64,000 bases of DNA, taken from contig JAXMBN010000005.1 of the NCBI GenBank assembly GCA_046349875.1, positions 1-64,000 of the forward strand. Direction: 5' to 3'. Below the pieces are notes generated by a model, which saw only the letters and a list, made by a program, of their open reading frames with translations, ran no database searches and was not told the DNA's origin. Each line of letters starts with the position of its first letter. Within the stretch, counting starts at the first letter, position 1. The stretch is from JAXMBN01 sp046349875 (GTDB lineage Bacteria > Planctomycetota > Planctomycetia > Pirellulales > Pirellulaceae). The translations under genes and the position numbers were made by a program. Below are positions 25,804 through 35,559 of the stretch, one piece after another.

Positions 25804-28800
25804 CAAGACTAGAAGCCGAGCGTGCAGCTTTGGATCAAGCTCTAGTCAATTGGCATGAAGAGTCGCTGCGGCAAGCACAGCGATCAAGCCAACTCTATCG
25901 CGAAACGCTTGAACAATTTGGCGATACCCTTCAATCGCGGAGAGAAATGGATTCCGTGCTGATCCAGGTGCTTCGAGCAAGCCGATGGGGCTCATCGACA
26001 GCTCCCCCTGCTCTCAGCATTCGTGAAAATCTCCGTCAACTGACATCGATCTCCTCCCGCCCCAACGCTTCTATCGATCCAGCTACACGGCACGTTCCCG
26101 CTCGTTTTGTTTCTTCCTTTTCTAAGAGGTCACCTTCAACGATCGAAGGATCCCAATCATTAAATCCTACGAGCTCCGCGATGGAGGAACCCTCAACCCC
26201 GTCTGAAATTCCCGATAGCATTGATCTGTTCGTCGCCACTTGGTCGCGACTAGCAAGTCGAATAGCCCATGATCAACCGGCATCGTTTGTGGACGCGATC
26301 CGCAAGCAACAAAATCGATTGACTGAAAATCAAATACCACTGGAAAAGAAGTTGCAAATCCTTGCCAGCGCTGAACGGGATTTTCAAGCAACCATCGAGA
26401 ATTGGACCCATTGCGCAGTGACGCAATCAGAAGCCTTTCCTTCCGATGCCCTCCTGTGGACGATATTGGCGAACTCGCAACACGCGAAGCTTACCGATCT
26501 GCTTCGATCCTTAGCGTCACAACCTGACCGATGGGAACGCATGATCGAATGGAATCTCCAACGAATCGAACAGCAAAAGATCGATGCAACCTCGGAAGAA
26601 GCTCAATCTCTCACGCAACGCGGACAACACTATGCCAGCTGGCTATCGAAGGAGCGAGCGAAAAGTATCGACACCGATACCGATACATTCACGCTCTCCG
26701 CTACCGATCATGTCGACCTCCTTGGGCAAGTCAGTGCCAAGATTCCAATTGTGATCGAGGGAAGAGAACTAACATCCTCGGTAGCAACATGGAACATCCT
26801 TTTGGAGTTCGACGACGATCGCTTTCGTATCGCGCACGATGGAATAGCATTGCGGTCCGGAGTCGTCCATCCCTTTGCGTTGCCCCCGGTGATGAAAGGG
26901 AAAGCAGTCCTGTGGCTGGATGCTCACCGCATCCATTCGGGGTCAGATCATGGCTCGGTCAAAAACTTCGAGCATGTAGAAATTCATGTGGAACACGCTT
27001 CGATGCGTCGACGCACCGTTCTCAGATTCGATACACCCAATGCACCGTTTGCTGCAATCCGTGCCACAGGGTCGATGTTGGCAAATACGCTATCTCATTC
27101 GTCGAATGTCGGAACATCAAATCTCCAAACGGTTTCATTCCTTCCCAATCAGCAAGAAGCGATGCGATTGGAAGTACAAAGCCTGTCGGCGGTTCCGATC
27201 ACCTTTCATGCAAACCTCTTCCTTTCGCCAGAAACAATTCCTACCATCCCAAGCGGCGCGATTGCGGAGACAACCTCACAAGCATGGCGAGCTTCTATGC
27301 AACTGAAGGAACACGCGCATACTGGTCCCATGCAACTTCCCCCAGGTTCGTCCACCCATCTTGCCTTCCCTCCGATGGTCTTGCCACCGGAACAGCCCAA
27401 ACACTCCTGGAAGCAGATGCTCGTTTGCCTAACTTTGGCAGGGAGCAATGAAGAAACTCAAAACACAAGTCCTGCAGGGACTTCTTCGTTATGTCAGTGG
27501 TTTGCCATCGAACCGCGCGTTCAGCAACGTGTTCACGATATCGCTTGGCAAGTGTCCTTGGATGCCAACCATCGTACCCTTTCTGTAGATGCGAAATGGC
27601 AAGGCGACCTATCGATGATGCAGAAGCCGATCGCAGTGGATGTTTCGATTCGCGAGAAGCCCAACGCCTATTCGTTGTGGGAGGCTCTCCCGCAAATCGC
27701 ATCCGGTACCTTCCATCTTCCCGCAAGTCCGGAAGGCATTCATCGCGTCTGGTCGCTGGGGCAATGCCACACCTCCAAGGCCATCGTTCGAATCGATGTC
27801 GACCACTGCCCGAATAGCCTCATCTATGAAGTCGATCTGCAATCCTCGGGTCCACTTCAACCCTCCCAGCAGTTACAAGCGATCGGTCTTGAAGTATGTG
27901 ATGGCACCATTCAACGCACGGCATCCCACGTGGACGTGATGGCCCTACCCATCATCACAGCCTCAGCCTTTCATACGGCGACCGATCGCGTCACGATTGG
28001 ATGGGATTCGAATGGAGATCGAAACCTAGAGAACGAAGAGACCGTAGAGCTCTCCACTCCTACGTCGATTCAGTTTCAATGGAATGGGATCGATCCGCAA
28101 GGCAACGTGTTGGTGCAATCAAACGTTACGAACCACACCTTTTCATTACCGGTCCATCCCTCATGGAATCGTCATGCAACGCTCCTGGCGTCCTATCGAT
28201 CGGGAAGTCAAACAATAACTTTTTCAGGGCCATCCCGCGCCTTCGATCGCCAGCCGCCTCGCATTCAGAAAATCCGATTTCAGCCAGACCCTGCGACGGG
28301 CGTATTCGCTCCACTTCTCGGCAAACCCATCACCATCGAAGTCGAGGTGGAGGATGGTGGCCTTTCGGGCATCGCTTCGGTCGAATGCGGTTGGTCGCTT
28401 CGCGGTGAACTCGAGTTTCAGACTTCGATGGCGGTTCTTCCCGGTGTCGCGCGCGATCCACAGCACTGGGTGATCACCGTTCCTACGGAAACACTACCCG
28501 CAGGCTCAACTCCACTCTTGATTCGAGCAACCGATCGCGCAGGAAATGGAAGTCCCACATTCGTGCAGAACATAGAACTCTTCTCGGCTCAAGCTTGGGC
28601 TGCGCGCGAAGCGAGCCGAACGGCTATGGTGCACGGAACCATCACTTTTGTGCAGCAACCACTGGATGGAATTCAGGTCTCGATTTACCCAGCGCCGCAA
28701 GAAGCCAAAGATCCACCACCGAAGTCGTCGCCCATGATCGGATCAGATACCAAGGATGCGGCGAGGCGGCCGATAGCGTCGACCAAATCCAATGCGGCCG

Positions 28801-28955
28801 GCGAATTTGTTCTCTCGGACATTCCTTCGGGCAACTATGTGTTGCGAGCTTCGGGAATCGTTCGCGGGATGCGAATGCAGCGCGACATCCCCATACAAGT
28901 CAACGTGAATATTCCACCTACCAAGCATTTCATTCGAATGGACAAGTCGTCATGA
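25692..28955 (+). pseudogene. Second giant caspase-like protein, fragment 3 of 3 (helical and Ig-like regions)
   Basis: About 1070 meaningful residues from 25735 on. It opens with a charged coiled-coil-like helix (FEQAELARLEAERAALDQAL), continues through Gln-rich helical sequence, and from about residue 340 becomes a series of beta-sandwich-like segments. Near the C-terminus are TDRAGNGSPTFVQNIEL, as in Ig-like surface proteins, and a carboxypeptidase-regulatory-like domain (AAGEFVLSDIPSGNYVLRAS). There is no VWA domain, unlike the paralogue at 1702. If joined with fragments 1 and 2 the protein would have about 1620 residues. The stop overlaps the next gene's start (ATGA), so the three fragments and the lipoprotein probably form one operon with PAAR. 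Confidence 0.65.
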
Positions 28956-29689
28956 AACGCTTTACTATAAAAAAGACTTCTCGATTTCATTGCCTTGGAT
29001 GGATCATCGTTCTCTGCATCTCTGGATGCGCGGTGGCTCCACCTGTGGCAACACCGACGGCACCCGGGGTCGCCCCTCCTATGACGCTTCCACGTTACCT
29101 CGGCGTCAACTCGGTAGCACATGGAATGCATCGCGTGATCTATCGGTCGCGATTGCGATTGAGTACTTATATACCGGCGTTGGAACCGGCACCTGCAGCG
29201 GCTGCTCCAATGGCATTGGGAGATCCCGCATGTCTGCAGTCACCAGCCCCAGCGGTTGCTGCGGCGGCATCCATTCAACAAGCCGAAGCAGCCGCTCCCG
29301 CGAAGGTCAAAGCGCTTGCTTATCTGGCCACTATTGATTGCAGCCGAAATCCGCAAGTGGAAGAGGCGATCTTGGCAGCACTGGACGACCCGAGCGATTC
29401 TGTTCGTATCGCAGCGATCCAAGCAGTCGTAGATGGCGCATCTCATTGTGGTCCCTGTGCCAGTGGATGTGGAGGATGTTGCACTCCTGCGATTCGCAGC
29501 AAGCTCATGCGCATGGCTACCGAGACCTTGCCCAATGGCTGTTTCTTCGAGCCCAATGCCAAAGCGCGTCGTTTGGCGAGAATCGCGATGGAACAATGCG
29601 GTCCATCGACGCAGATCGCAACCCTTGGCCCAGAGGAAGTTCCACCGGCAGCCGTGGTCGAGTGGACACTTCAGCCACCCACTCCTTAA
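28952..29689 (+). CDS. Cys-rich HEAT-like lipoprotein
   Basis: A 245-residue protein with a lipoprotein signal: basic start (KRFTIKKTSR), hydrophobic stretch and lipobox ISGC at about residues 23-26. An Ala/Pro-rich linker follows, then HEAT-like helical pairs (VEEAILAALDDPSDSVRIAAIQAV). A SHCGPCASGCGGCC cluster at about residues 167-180 contains five cysteines and could bind metal or form disulphides. The ATG overlaps the stop of the giant gene, suggesting coupled translation. As the only lipoprotein in the T6SS island it might stand in for TssJ, but it has no sequence resemblance to TssJ; this is inference. Confidence 0.7.
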   Translation: MKRFTIKKTSRFHCLGWIIVLCISGCAVAPPVATPTAPGVAPPMTLPRYLGVNSVAHGMHRVIYRSRLRLSTYIPALEPAPAAAAPMALGDPACLQSPAPAVAAAASIQQAEAAAPAKVKALAYLATIDCSRNPQVEEAILAALDDPSDSVRIAAIQAVVDGASHCGPCASGCGGCCTPAIRSKLMRMATETLPNGCFFEPNAKARRLARIAMEQCGPSTQIATLGPEEVPPAAVVEWTLQPPTP

Positions 29690-29868
29690 TCGGAACAATC
29701 GTTACAAACGTCGTGATGTTCCAGAGAAACAATTGAGTTCCACGCCAAGCGGACGCTGACCGAATAGGCTCGGACCTACGGTTCCTCGGATCGTTCTCGC
29801 GGATTTTCCTGCAAATTCCCGGAGGACGCGCCCTCAAACCGTATTTCGACCTTCCACGATTCGGTCCT
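29690..29868. other. Spacer before the Ser/Thr kinase
   Basis: A 179-base gap. A weak 6-bp hairpin (GGAACA near 29691 with TGTTCC near 29717) is the only structure noted. No ribosome site precedes the kinase ATG and no clear promoter is seen. Confidence 0.35.
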
Positions 29869-32800
29869 ATGTCGACGCCAGATTTCCAAGATGCTACCGC
29901 ACTCGGTGGACGGATGAGTCCTCCCGCCAACCCTTCGTTGGTGGCGACACCTCTTCGCCATCGGTATGAATTACGCGATGAACTCCTGCGAGGCGGTTGC
30001 GGTGTCATCTTCCGCGCATGGGATCGCCAACTCGAACGCGAAGTCGTCATCAAAAAAGCCATACGCCATGCTTCGCAAGATCCGTTGGTACAAGAACGCT
30101 TCTTAAATGAAGCCAAGATCACAGGCCTATTGCAACATCCTGGGATCGTACCTGTTCATGAACTCGGTACCGATGATCGTGACGGCGATCTTTTTTACGT
30201 AATGAAGTGGTTGCGAGGCCAAACTCTTTCGACTGCCCTCGAACAATTTCATCGAACTCTGCCTCGAGTCAAATCGATCAAGCAACTGCGGCCTTGGCTG
30301 GAACGATTTCAAAGCGTTTGCCAAACCATCGCCTATGCGCACGAACGAGGCTATATCCACCGAGACCTCAAGCCAGCCAACATTCTCATTGGCGACTTCG
30401 GAGAAACGATTGTTCTCGATTGGGGGCTTGCCAAGTCCCTCCGCACGACCGACGAGGAGCTCGATCGTCATCGCCAACATGCTTCGATGTTCGACACCAA
30501 AGCGAACTCGCAATCTTCCACTCAAACGCTCGATGGAGCGATTCTCGGCACCGCATCGTACATGTCGCCAGAACAGGCTCGTGGCGAGATGTCGAAGATG
30601 GACGAACGATCGGATGTTTTCTCGTTGGGCATCATGCTCTACGAAATGGTAACCGGTGTCTCACCTTTTCGTCGTGCCACGATGGAAGAAACGCTCGATC
30701 ATATCGCCCGGGTTGAAATCGTGCGTGTACGCACGATTTGCCCCAAGATCCCCAAGTCGTTAGCCTCGATCATCGAGACATGTCTCAATCCCGCTCCTGA
30801 AGACCGCTACGCTTCTGCATTGCAGTTAGAAGCGGACATCGGACGATTCCTCACGGGCGATTCGGTATCGACCTACGAAGAGCCTTGGTGGGCTATGGTC
30901 GATCGTGTGGCGAGCAATCACCGAACCCTGGTATGGTCGTCCCTATTGGCTACCACGGCCATTGGTGTCGTCTCCCTTCTCGCGCTCAGCTTGATTAGCT
31001 CCGCTCATTCCGACGAAAAGGTTGCTCGAAAGCAGGCAGAACAAGAACATTTGGCTAAGACACGAGCATTGCAATCGGAGCAGATTGCACATCATGAAGC
31101 GCTCGCGCAGCTAGAAGAAGCGCAGGAAGCCGTCAATGGTTGGCTTTTGGATCTTGGCGAATGTCTGCGTTCCTTTCCTGGACTACAGCCGATTCGCCGC
31201 CAGATCCTTCATCAGGGTGCAGAACACTATGAAAAATTACTCGCGACTGACTCCACCTCAGACTTCGTGAAGCTCCAAAAGGCCAAAGCGGCCAATCGGC
31301 TTGGCGATATCTATCAAGAACTTTCGCAATCGGACCGAGCGTTCGACTGGTACCGTTCCGCGTTAGATCACCTGAACTCCACGCATTCTGAGGATCGCGA
31401 TTGGATTGCCTTGGCGAAACTTCATCGAGCCCATGCAACGATTGCCATGGTGCGGATCCAGAATGACAAGGAACAGGATTGGAAAAGTGATTCGATCGGT
31501 GAGATGGACAAGGTCGTGCAACAACTCGAACAGTTCGAACCGACCTCACCGGTTCATTCGGAATCCATTCGAATGTTGGTCCGAGCTCGATCATGCATGG
31601 CATCGCTTGAACAAGCCGAGGGGCACTTCAATGAAGCTCGAACGATCCTTCACCAAGCCATTCATCTGCTCGACTTGCATGGCGATCACTCTCCGCACTC
31701 TCACGACCAAACGATCTTGATGCAACTCTTCTCGCAACTGGGATCGTTATGCGTGGGAATGCACGAGTATCAAGAGAGCATTCGCGCCTATCAACGACTG
31801 CTTCAAATTCAAAGCGAACGTATCGAGCGTATCGCCGATCGCCCAGACTGGCTGGAACAGCGAGCACAAACGCGATTGCAACTGGCCAGTTGTTTGTCGC
31901 GAGTCTATCGCAATACCGAAGCGATCACACAATTTGAAGCAGCCGAGGAAGATTTGGCGAGATACTTCATGTTGACCGATAATCAATGGACAACGCATGA
32001 TCAGCTTGCCAGATTGCGATCGAGATTGGGCAGCGTCTATCTTGCATCGGGCGACGCACCTAAAGCTTTGGAGGCGATCGAATCGTCTTTGGAATCACTG
32101 GACGTTGTGAGCCAAAATCCCGACGCCCTCCATCAAGCGATGGAGCGAAAGGCCATGACGCAGCTTTTGAAAGCCGAATCGCTTCTCCATCAAACGCCTC
32201 AAGCGAGTCTTGAGCTTCTCCATTCTTTGAAAGGGGATGAACATGAATGCATCATGCTGGATGCTCATCTTCCTTTGCCCGCTTGGGCATGGAAGGAGGC
32301 AATCGCCATTCAAAGCTTGGTTGGTGTTGGTCGGAATGATGAAGCTGCTGCGCGATGGGAAGCGTGGTCAAAAAGAGAACGCCATTTCGAAACATCGCAA
32401 GAATCACAAGAAACAGAACGCTATCTTCGAGCCTGCGCCCTTTTGTCAGTGGCAAAGGCCTACGCAGTAGAAGATCAAACCGAGCATGCCACATCCTGTC
32501 GCGATGAAGCCTTGGCCCTTCTCGACCAACTCCAAAATTCGACCTTTCCTACGATAGCCATGGCGGCACAACTACGATGGCTCGAAGATTGGGTGCAGCA
32601 TGGGGATCCTTCGGTGCGTTCTCTTCAACGAGCCTATAAGACTGCGGAGGCACTCGTCCAAGATCATCCGACGCTCCCCGTGGCTCGCTATTGGCTGGCT
32701 TGGGTTCAATATCGTAAGCGTGACTACCCTTCGGCGATGGCGACTCTTCTTAAAGCCAAACGACTTCGACGTTCAGCCGCGTTACAAGATACCCTGTTCG

Positions 32801-33045
32801 AACGTTTGCTCCAGCTTCAGATGGGACTGGCGAAAGCGACGAGAACGGAAAGAGGTTCGGTTGCGATCTCCGCACAATCGAATGAGCCCCTTGAATCATT
32901 ACTTCGCCACAACTTTCCCCAAAGTAGCCATGAACAGTGGCTTCAACGCCAAATTCAAATCTCGCTCGATGGCGACGATTCAGTCCTTTCCGCAACCGAT
33001 AAAACACGCATTACGAATGAATTCGCACAACCGCGAGCCGATTGA
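29869..33045 (+). CDS. Membrane Ser/Thr protein kinase with TPR tail
   Basis: A 1058-residue Hanks-type kinase. The glycine loop reads LLRGGCGVIFRAWD (about 38-51), the VIKK lysine is near residue 63, the catalytic loop HRDLKPANIL near 163, the metal-binding motif is DWG instead of DFG (near 183), and the activation segment has GTASYMSPEQARGE (near 226). A membrane helix lies at about 353-376, then a coiled coil and TPR-like helical repeats to the C-terminus; orientation puts the TPR part outside the cytoplasm. All catalytic residues are kept, so it should be active. As the last gene of the T6SS block it may act like PpkA of other T6SS, phosphorylating an FHA partner such as the protein at 22903; this is inference. 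Confidence 0.9.
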   Translation: MSTPDFQDATALGGRMSPPANPSLVATPLRHRYELRDELLRGGCGVIFRAWDRQLEREVVIKKAIRHASQDPLVQERFLNEAKITGLLQHPGIVPVHELGTDDRDGDLFYVMKWLRGQTLSTALEQFHRTLPRVKSIKQLRPWLERFQSVCQTIAYAHERGYIHRDLKPANILIGDFGETIVLDWGLAKSLRTTDEELDRHRQHASMFDTKANSQSSTQTLDGAILGTASYMSPEQARGEMSKMDERSDVFSLGIMLYEMVTGVSPFRRATMEETLDHIARVEIVRVRTICPKIPKSLASIIETCLNPAPEDRYASALQLEADIGRFLTGDSVSTYEEPWWAMVDRVASNHRTLVWSSLLATTAIGVVSLLALSLISSAHSDEKVARKQAEQEHLAKTRALQSEQIAHHEALAQLEEAQEAVNGWLLDLGECLRSFPGLQPIRRQILHQGAEHYEKLLATDSTSDFVKLQKAKAANRLGDIYQELSQSDRAFDWYRSALDHLNSTHSEDRDWIALAKLHRAHATIAMVRIQNDKEQDWKSDSIGEMDKVVQQLEQFEPTSPVHSESIRMLVRARSCMASLEQAEGHFNEARTILHQAIHLLDLHGDHSPHSHDQTILMQLFSQLGSLCVGMHEYQESIRAYQRLLQIQSERIERIADRPDWLEQRAQTRLQLASCLSRVYRNTEAITQFEAAEEDLARYFMLTDNQWTTHDQLARLRSRLGSVYLASGDAPKALEAIESSLESLDVVSQNPDALHQAMERKAMTQLLKAESLLHQTPQASLELLHSLKGDEHECIMLDAHLPLPAWAWKEAIAIQSLVGVGRNDEAAARWEAWSKRERHFETSQESQETERYLRACALLSVAKAYAVEDQTEHATSCRDEALALLDQLQNSTFPTIAMAAQLRWLEDWVQHGDPSVRSLQRAYKTAEALVQDHPTLPVARYWLAWVQYRKRDYPSAMATLLKAKRLRRSAALQDTLFERLLQLQMGLAKATRTERGSVAISAQSNEPLESLLRHNFPQSSHEQWLQRQIQISLDGDDSVLSATDKTRITNEFAQPRAD

Positions 33046-33052
33046 GGTGATC

Positions 33053-33970
33053 ATGCATTCTATTAAGAACGAGCAAGTGGAACCAACCGTAGCTGGAAAC
33101 CGACAGCCTCTTCCTGCGGTTGTGGAAAACGGATTTAGCTTGGTGCAAATCTATCCTGTCAACATCATCGATGGGATGAAGCGCATGGATGCCGATGTGA
33201 TAACCATCGGGCGAGATGCGACTAACGATCTCACTTTGGACGATAGTAGTGTTTCTCGCCATCATTCCCGTATCGAGAAGACGGACGCCGGATACGCCTT
33301 GCTGGATCTCGGAAGCACCAATGGAACGTTCGTCGATGAGAAGCTGGTGATCGAACAGATACTGCGAGGTGGTGAAACGATCCGGTTTGGAAGTCACATC
33401 TTCAAGTTTTTGAATAGCGGGATCGAATCGCAGTACCACCAAACGGTTTATTCGGCGATGACACGTGATGGTCTGACTCAGGCTTACAACAAAAACTATA
33501 TGCTCGACGCACTACAGCATGAGCTTATTCGTTCGCAGAGATTGCAACGCCCATGTTCGGTGCTTCTGCTGGATGTCGATCACTTTAAGAAGATCAATGA
33601 TACTTTTGGGCACTTGGCCGGCGATCAAGTCCTACGCGAATTTTGTCATCGCCTTCAATCTTCGGTTCATTCCGACCACTTGGTCTGCCGCTACGGTGGT
33701 GAAGAGTTTGTCATCATCCTTGGCGAAACTGATCGCGCGGAAGCGATCGACATTGCCGAGGGTTGTCGCATGGCCGTCTGCCGAACCGATATAGCAACAT
33801 CGGTCGGATCGATCCCGACCACCGTTAGCATCGGGGTAGCGATCAGCAAACCATGGGAATCCCCCGAGACCTGCGAAGAGATTCTCAAACGCGCCGACGA
33901 CCAACTCTACGAAGCCAAACGCTCCGGCCGCAACCGCGTCTCCCACAAGGTGCCATCCACCTTTTGTTGA
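33053..33970 (+). CDS. Diguanylate cyclase with N-terminal FHA domain
   Basis: A 305-residue protein. The FHA domain covers about residues 28-120 (IGRDATNDLTLDD, SVSRHHSRIE, STNGTFV) and should bind phosphothreonine. The GGDEF domain covers about 135-300, with the active-site motif GGEEF near residue 216, so it should make c-di-GMP from two GTP. No RxxD inhibitory site was found directly before it. The gene follows the kinase by 7 bases, with GAGG five bases before its ATG, so the kinase and the FHA cyclase may form a signalling pair. The last eight residues and the stop codon lie in a transposon-associated repeat that appears to have replaced the original end. Confidence 0.9.
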   Translation: MHSIKNEQVEPTVAGNRQPLPAVVENGFSLVQIYPVNIIDGMKRMDADVITIGRDATNDLTLDDSSVSRHHSRIEKTDAGYALLDLGSTNGTFVDEKLVIEQILRGGETIRFGSHIFKFLNSGIESQYHQTVYSAMTRDGLTQAYNKNYMLDALQHELIRSQRLQRPCSVLLLDVDHFKKINDTFGHLAGDQVLREFCHRLQSSVHSDHLVCRYGGEEFVIILGETDRAEAIDIAEGCRMAVCRTDIATSVGSIPTTVSIGVAISKPWESPETCEEILKRADDQLYEAKRSGRNRVSHKVPSTFC

Positions 33971-34005
33971 CGCCCCACACAAGGTGTCAGCCACCTACTG
34001 TTGAC
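33944..34005 (+). repeat. Left terminal repeat pair of the RAYT element
   Basis: Two direct 28-bp units (33944-33971, 33978-34005) separated by GCCCCA. They differ at about five positions. The first unit encodes the final codons of the cyclase (HKVPSTFC then TGA). Confidence 0.8.
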
Positions 34006-34047
34006 TTCGGAAGTTGCCGCGCTAGGATTCAACGGAGGAGTTGAATC

Positions 34048-35235
34048 ATGGCGCGACCTAAGCGGATTCGGTGTTTGGGCAAGAGGAAGTCGCCATCGCT
34101 CATTGCGTCCAGCGATGTGTACGAAGAGCCTTTCTTGCAGGCAAAGATGCGGCGTCGGGAAAGAATTACGAGCACCGGCGTGGCTGGATTAGGCTTGTGG
34201 ATGGAACTGCTAGCATCCGCCTTCGGTGTCGATGTGCTGAACTATGCGGTCATGTCAAACCATGTGCATTCGATCCTCTGAACCCGGCCAGATATCGTAA
34301 AACTTTGGTCCGATGAAGATGTCGCCACGCGTTGGCCGAGGCTTTTTCCTGGGAAAAGACTAGATGATTGCCTAGGTGAACGCACGCAACAGCAGATCGC
34401 GAAAGAGATGGCCGATGCCAAGCGAATGCTGAACTTCGCAAGCGATTATCGAGTATTTTCTTTGGTTCATGCGAGCTGTATCTGAGCCGATAGCTCGCAA
34501 AGCCAACAATGAAGACAAGTGCACAGGCCGCTGGGAAGGACGCTTTAAAGCTCAGAAGATCGTAGATGAAGCGGGGCTCTTGGCCTGCGCGATGTATGTC
34601 GATCTGAATCCTGTGCGAGCCGCCATGGCAAAAACTCCCGAGGCATCCACCTTACCTCGGCCTATGATCGCATCAAGGCACAAAAAGGTTCTAAAAGAAT
34701 CGCAGCAGCGATTGCATTGGAAACCTTCGAGGATCGATGAGAAGTCGATTCTGCAGCAGATCAAATTGGCCAAGCGTTTCTGCGATACAAGAAGTTGCTC
34801 GATTGCAAAAGTGTCTACGACTTTCGTGCAAAAACGAAAATCCAAAAGAAAACAACGAGGCAAAAGCAAAGCCAACGCTTCACGCCTAAGGCCTGTGGAT
34901 ACATGGCTTGCGCCGCTACAACTCAACGAACATGATGTCGTAGGTCCCAAGCCACACTGCGGAGGAACACGAGCCAGCGATAAGGGCTTCTTTGTCGATG
35001 ACGCTTGCCGAGTACTCGACGCTGCTCGATTGGACGGGTCGTCAAAAACGCCCAGACAAACGTGGCAAGATACCCGATGACCTTCAACCGATTCTCGAGC
35101 GAATCGGAATTGAAGGTTCGATGCGGTGTGACTTGCGTGGGATTTTTCCAAGTACTTTGGGAAGTGTTATGCTGCGGGCAAGCCAGTGAACTCCGCAAAA
35201 GGAAGCCAAGAACCGCAACATCGCGTGGAGTCGTG
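34048..35235 (+). pseudogene. REP-associated tyrosine transposase pseudogene
   Basis: Homology runs through at least four reading-frame pieces. The N-terminus MARPKRIR starts at 34048; KDAASGKNYEHRRGWI continues in another frame near 34150; VLNYAVMSNHVHSIL, with the HxH metal motif of Y1 transposases, returns in the first frame and then hits a stop at 34279. The piece at 34469-35080 has VSEPIARKANNEDKCTGRWEGRF-type sequence (ARKANNEDKCTGRWEGRF), ACAMYVDLNPVRAAMA and WLAPLQLNE; the piece at 34992-35189 has MTLAEYSTLLDWTGRQ. The order matches planctomycete RAYT proteins throughout. Many breaks show that it is inactive. Confidence 0.75.
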
Positions 35236-35456
35236 GCCAACGATCCCGCCGCGCCTGCTTTACCGAGTAGTTTTTTCTACCACTACTCCATCTTCAAGCA
35301 ACTGAACGACACTCAGTTCAGCGGTCCGCGCATTCCCTCCCCATCCAAAGGCATTTTCGCCTTCTTCTGGCATCCATCTCAGCCAAAAGCCGAACCGAAT
35401 GAGCTCTCTAAGCTCATTTTCAGCCCCAAAACCTGCTCATGAACCCAAATTCCGTC
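35236..35456. other. Internal non-coding part of the RAYT element
   Basis: Between the end of transposase homology and the right repeat pair there is no supported gene. A plus-strand open frame here (part of 35005-35442) continues past the transposase homology without any recognisable domain. Confidence 0.4.
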
Positions 35457-35517
35457 ATCAACAACAAGTGGCTGACACCTTGTGCGCGCGTCAACAATAG
35501 GTGGATGGCACGTTGTG
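35457..35517 (-). repeat. Right terminal repeat pair of the RAYT element, inverted
   Basis: Two 28-bp units (35457-35484 and 35490-35517) in the opposite orientation to the left pair, separated by CGCGC. The outer unit matches the left outer unit and the inner one matches the left inner unit (GGCTGACACCTTGTG shared), so the pairs are true inverted counterparts. Confidence 0.8.
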
Positions 35518-35526
35518 TGGGGAAAT

Positions 35527-35553
35527 AAAAAAAGCCTCAACTGAGTTGAGGCT
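35527..35553 (-). terminator. Rho-independent terminator of the FKBP gene
   Basis: On the minus strand AGCCTCAAC/GTTGAGGCT (35533-35553) forms a perfect 9-bp stem with a 3-nt loop, followed by a run of seven T. It lies 7 bases after the FKBP stop codon. Confidence 0.9.
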
Positions 35554-35559
35554 GGGTGG

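Larger units (their letters stand above)
33944..35517. mobile_element. REP-associated tyrosine transposase (RAYT-like) element, decayed
   Basis: The element is bounded on each side by two tandem copies of a 28-bp unit (33944-33971 and 33978-34005; inverted at 35457-35484 and 35490-35517). The consensus is CACAAGGTG-YCAKCCACC-TNNTGTTGAC, with 5-6 bases between the units of a pair. Inside is the remnant of a Y1-type transposase gene. No target-site duplication is obvious, as expected for this class. The left pair overlaps the end of the diguanylate cyclase gene. Confidence 0.75.

Noticed and set aside
26531..27451. 306-codon plus-strand frame inside fragment 3 of the second giant gene
   Set aside because: Overlaps a frame with clear domain content; its own sequence is Arg/Ser/Cys-rich shadow text, so it is not a further fragment.
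28952..29689. Assignment of the Cys-rich lipoprotein as TssJ
   Set aside because: TssJ is a small transthyretin-like lipoprotein; this protein is HEAT-like and Cys-rich, so only a functional analogy can be proposed.
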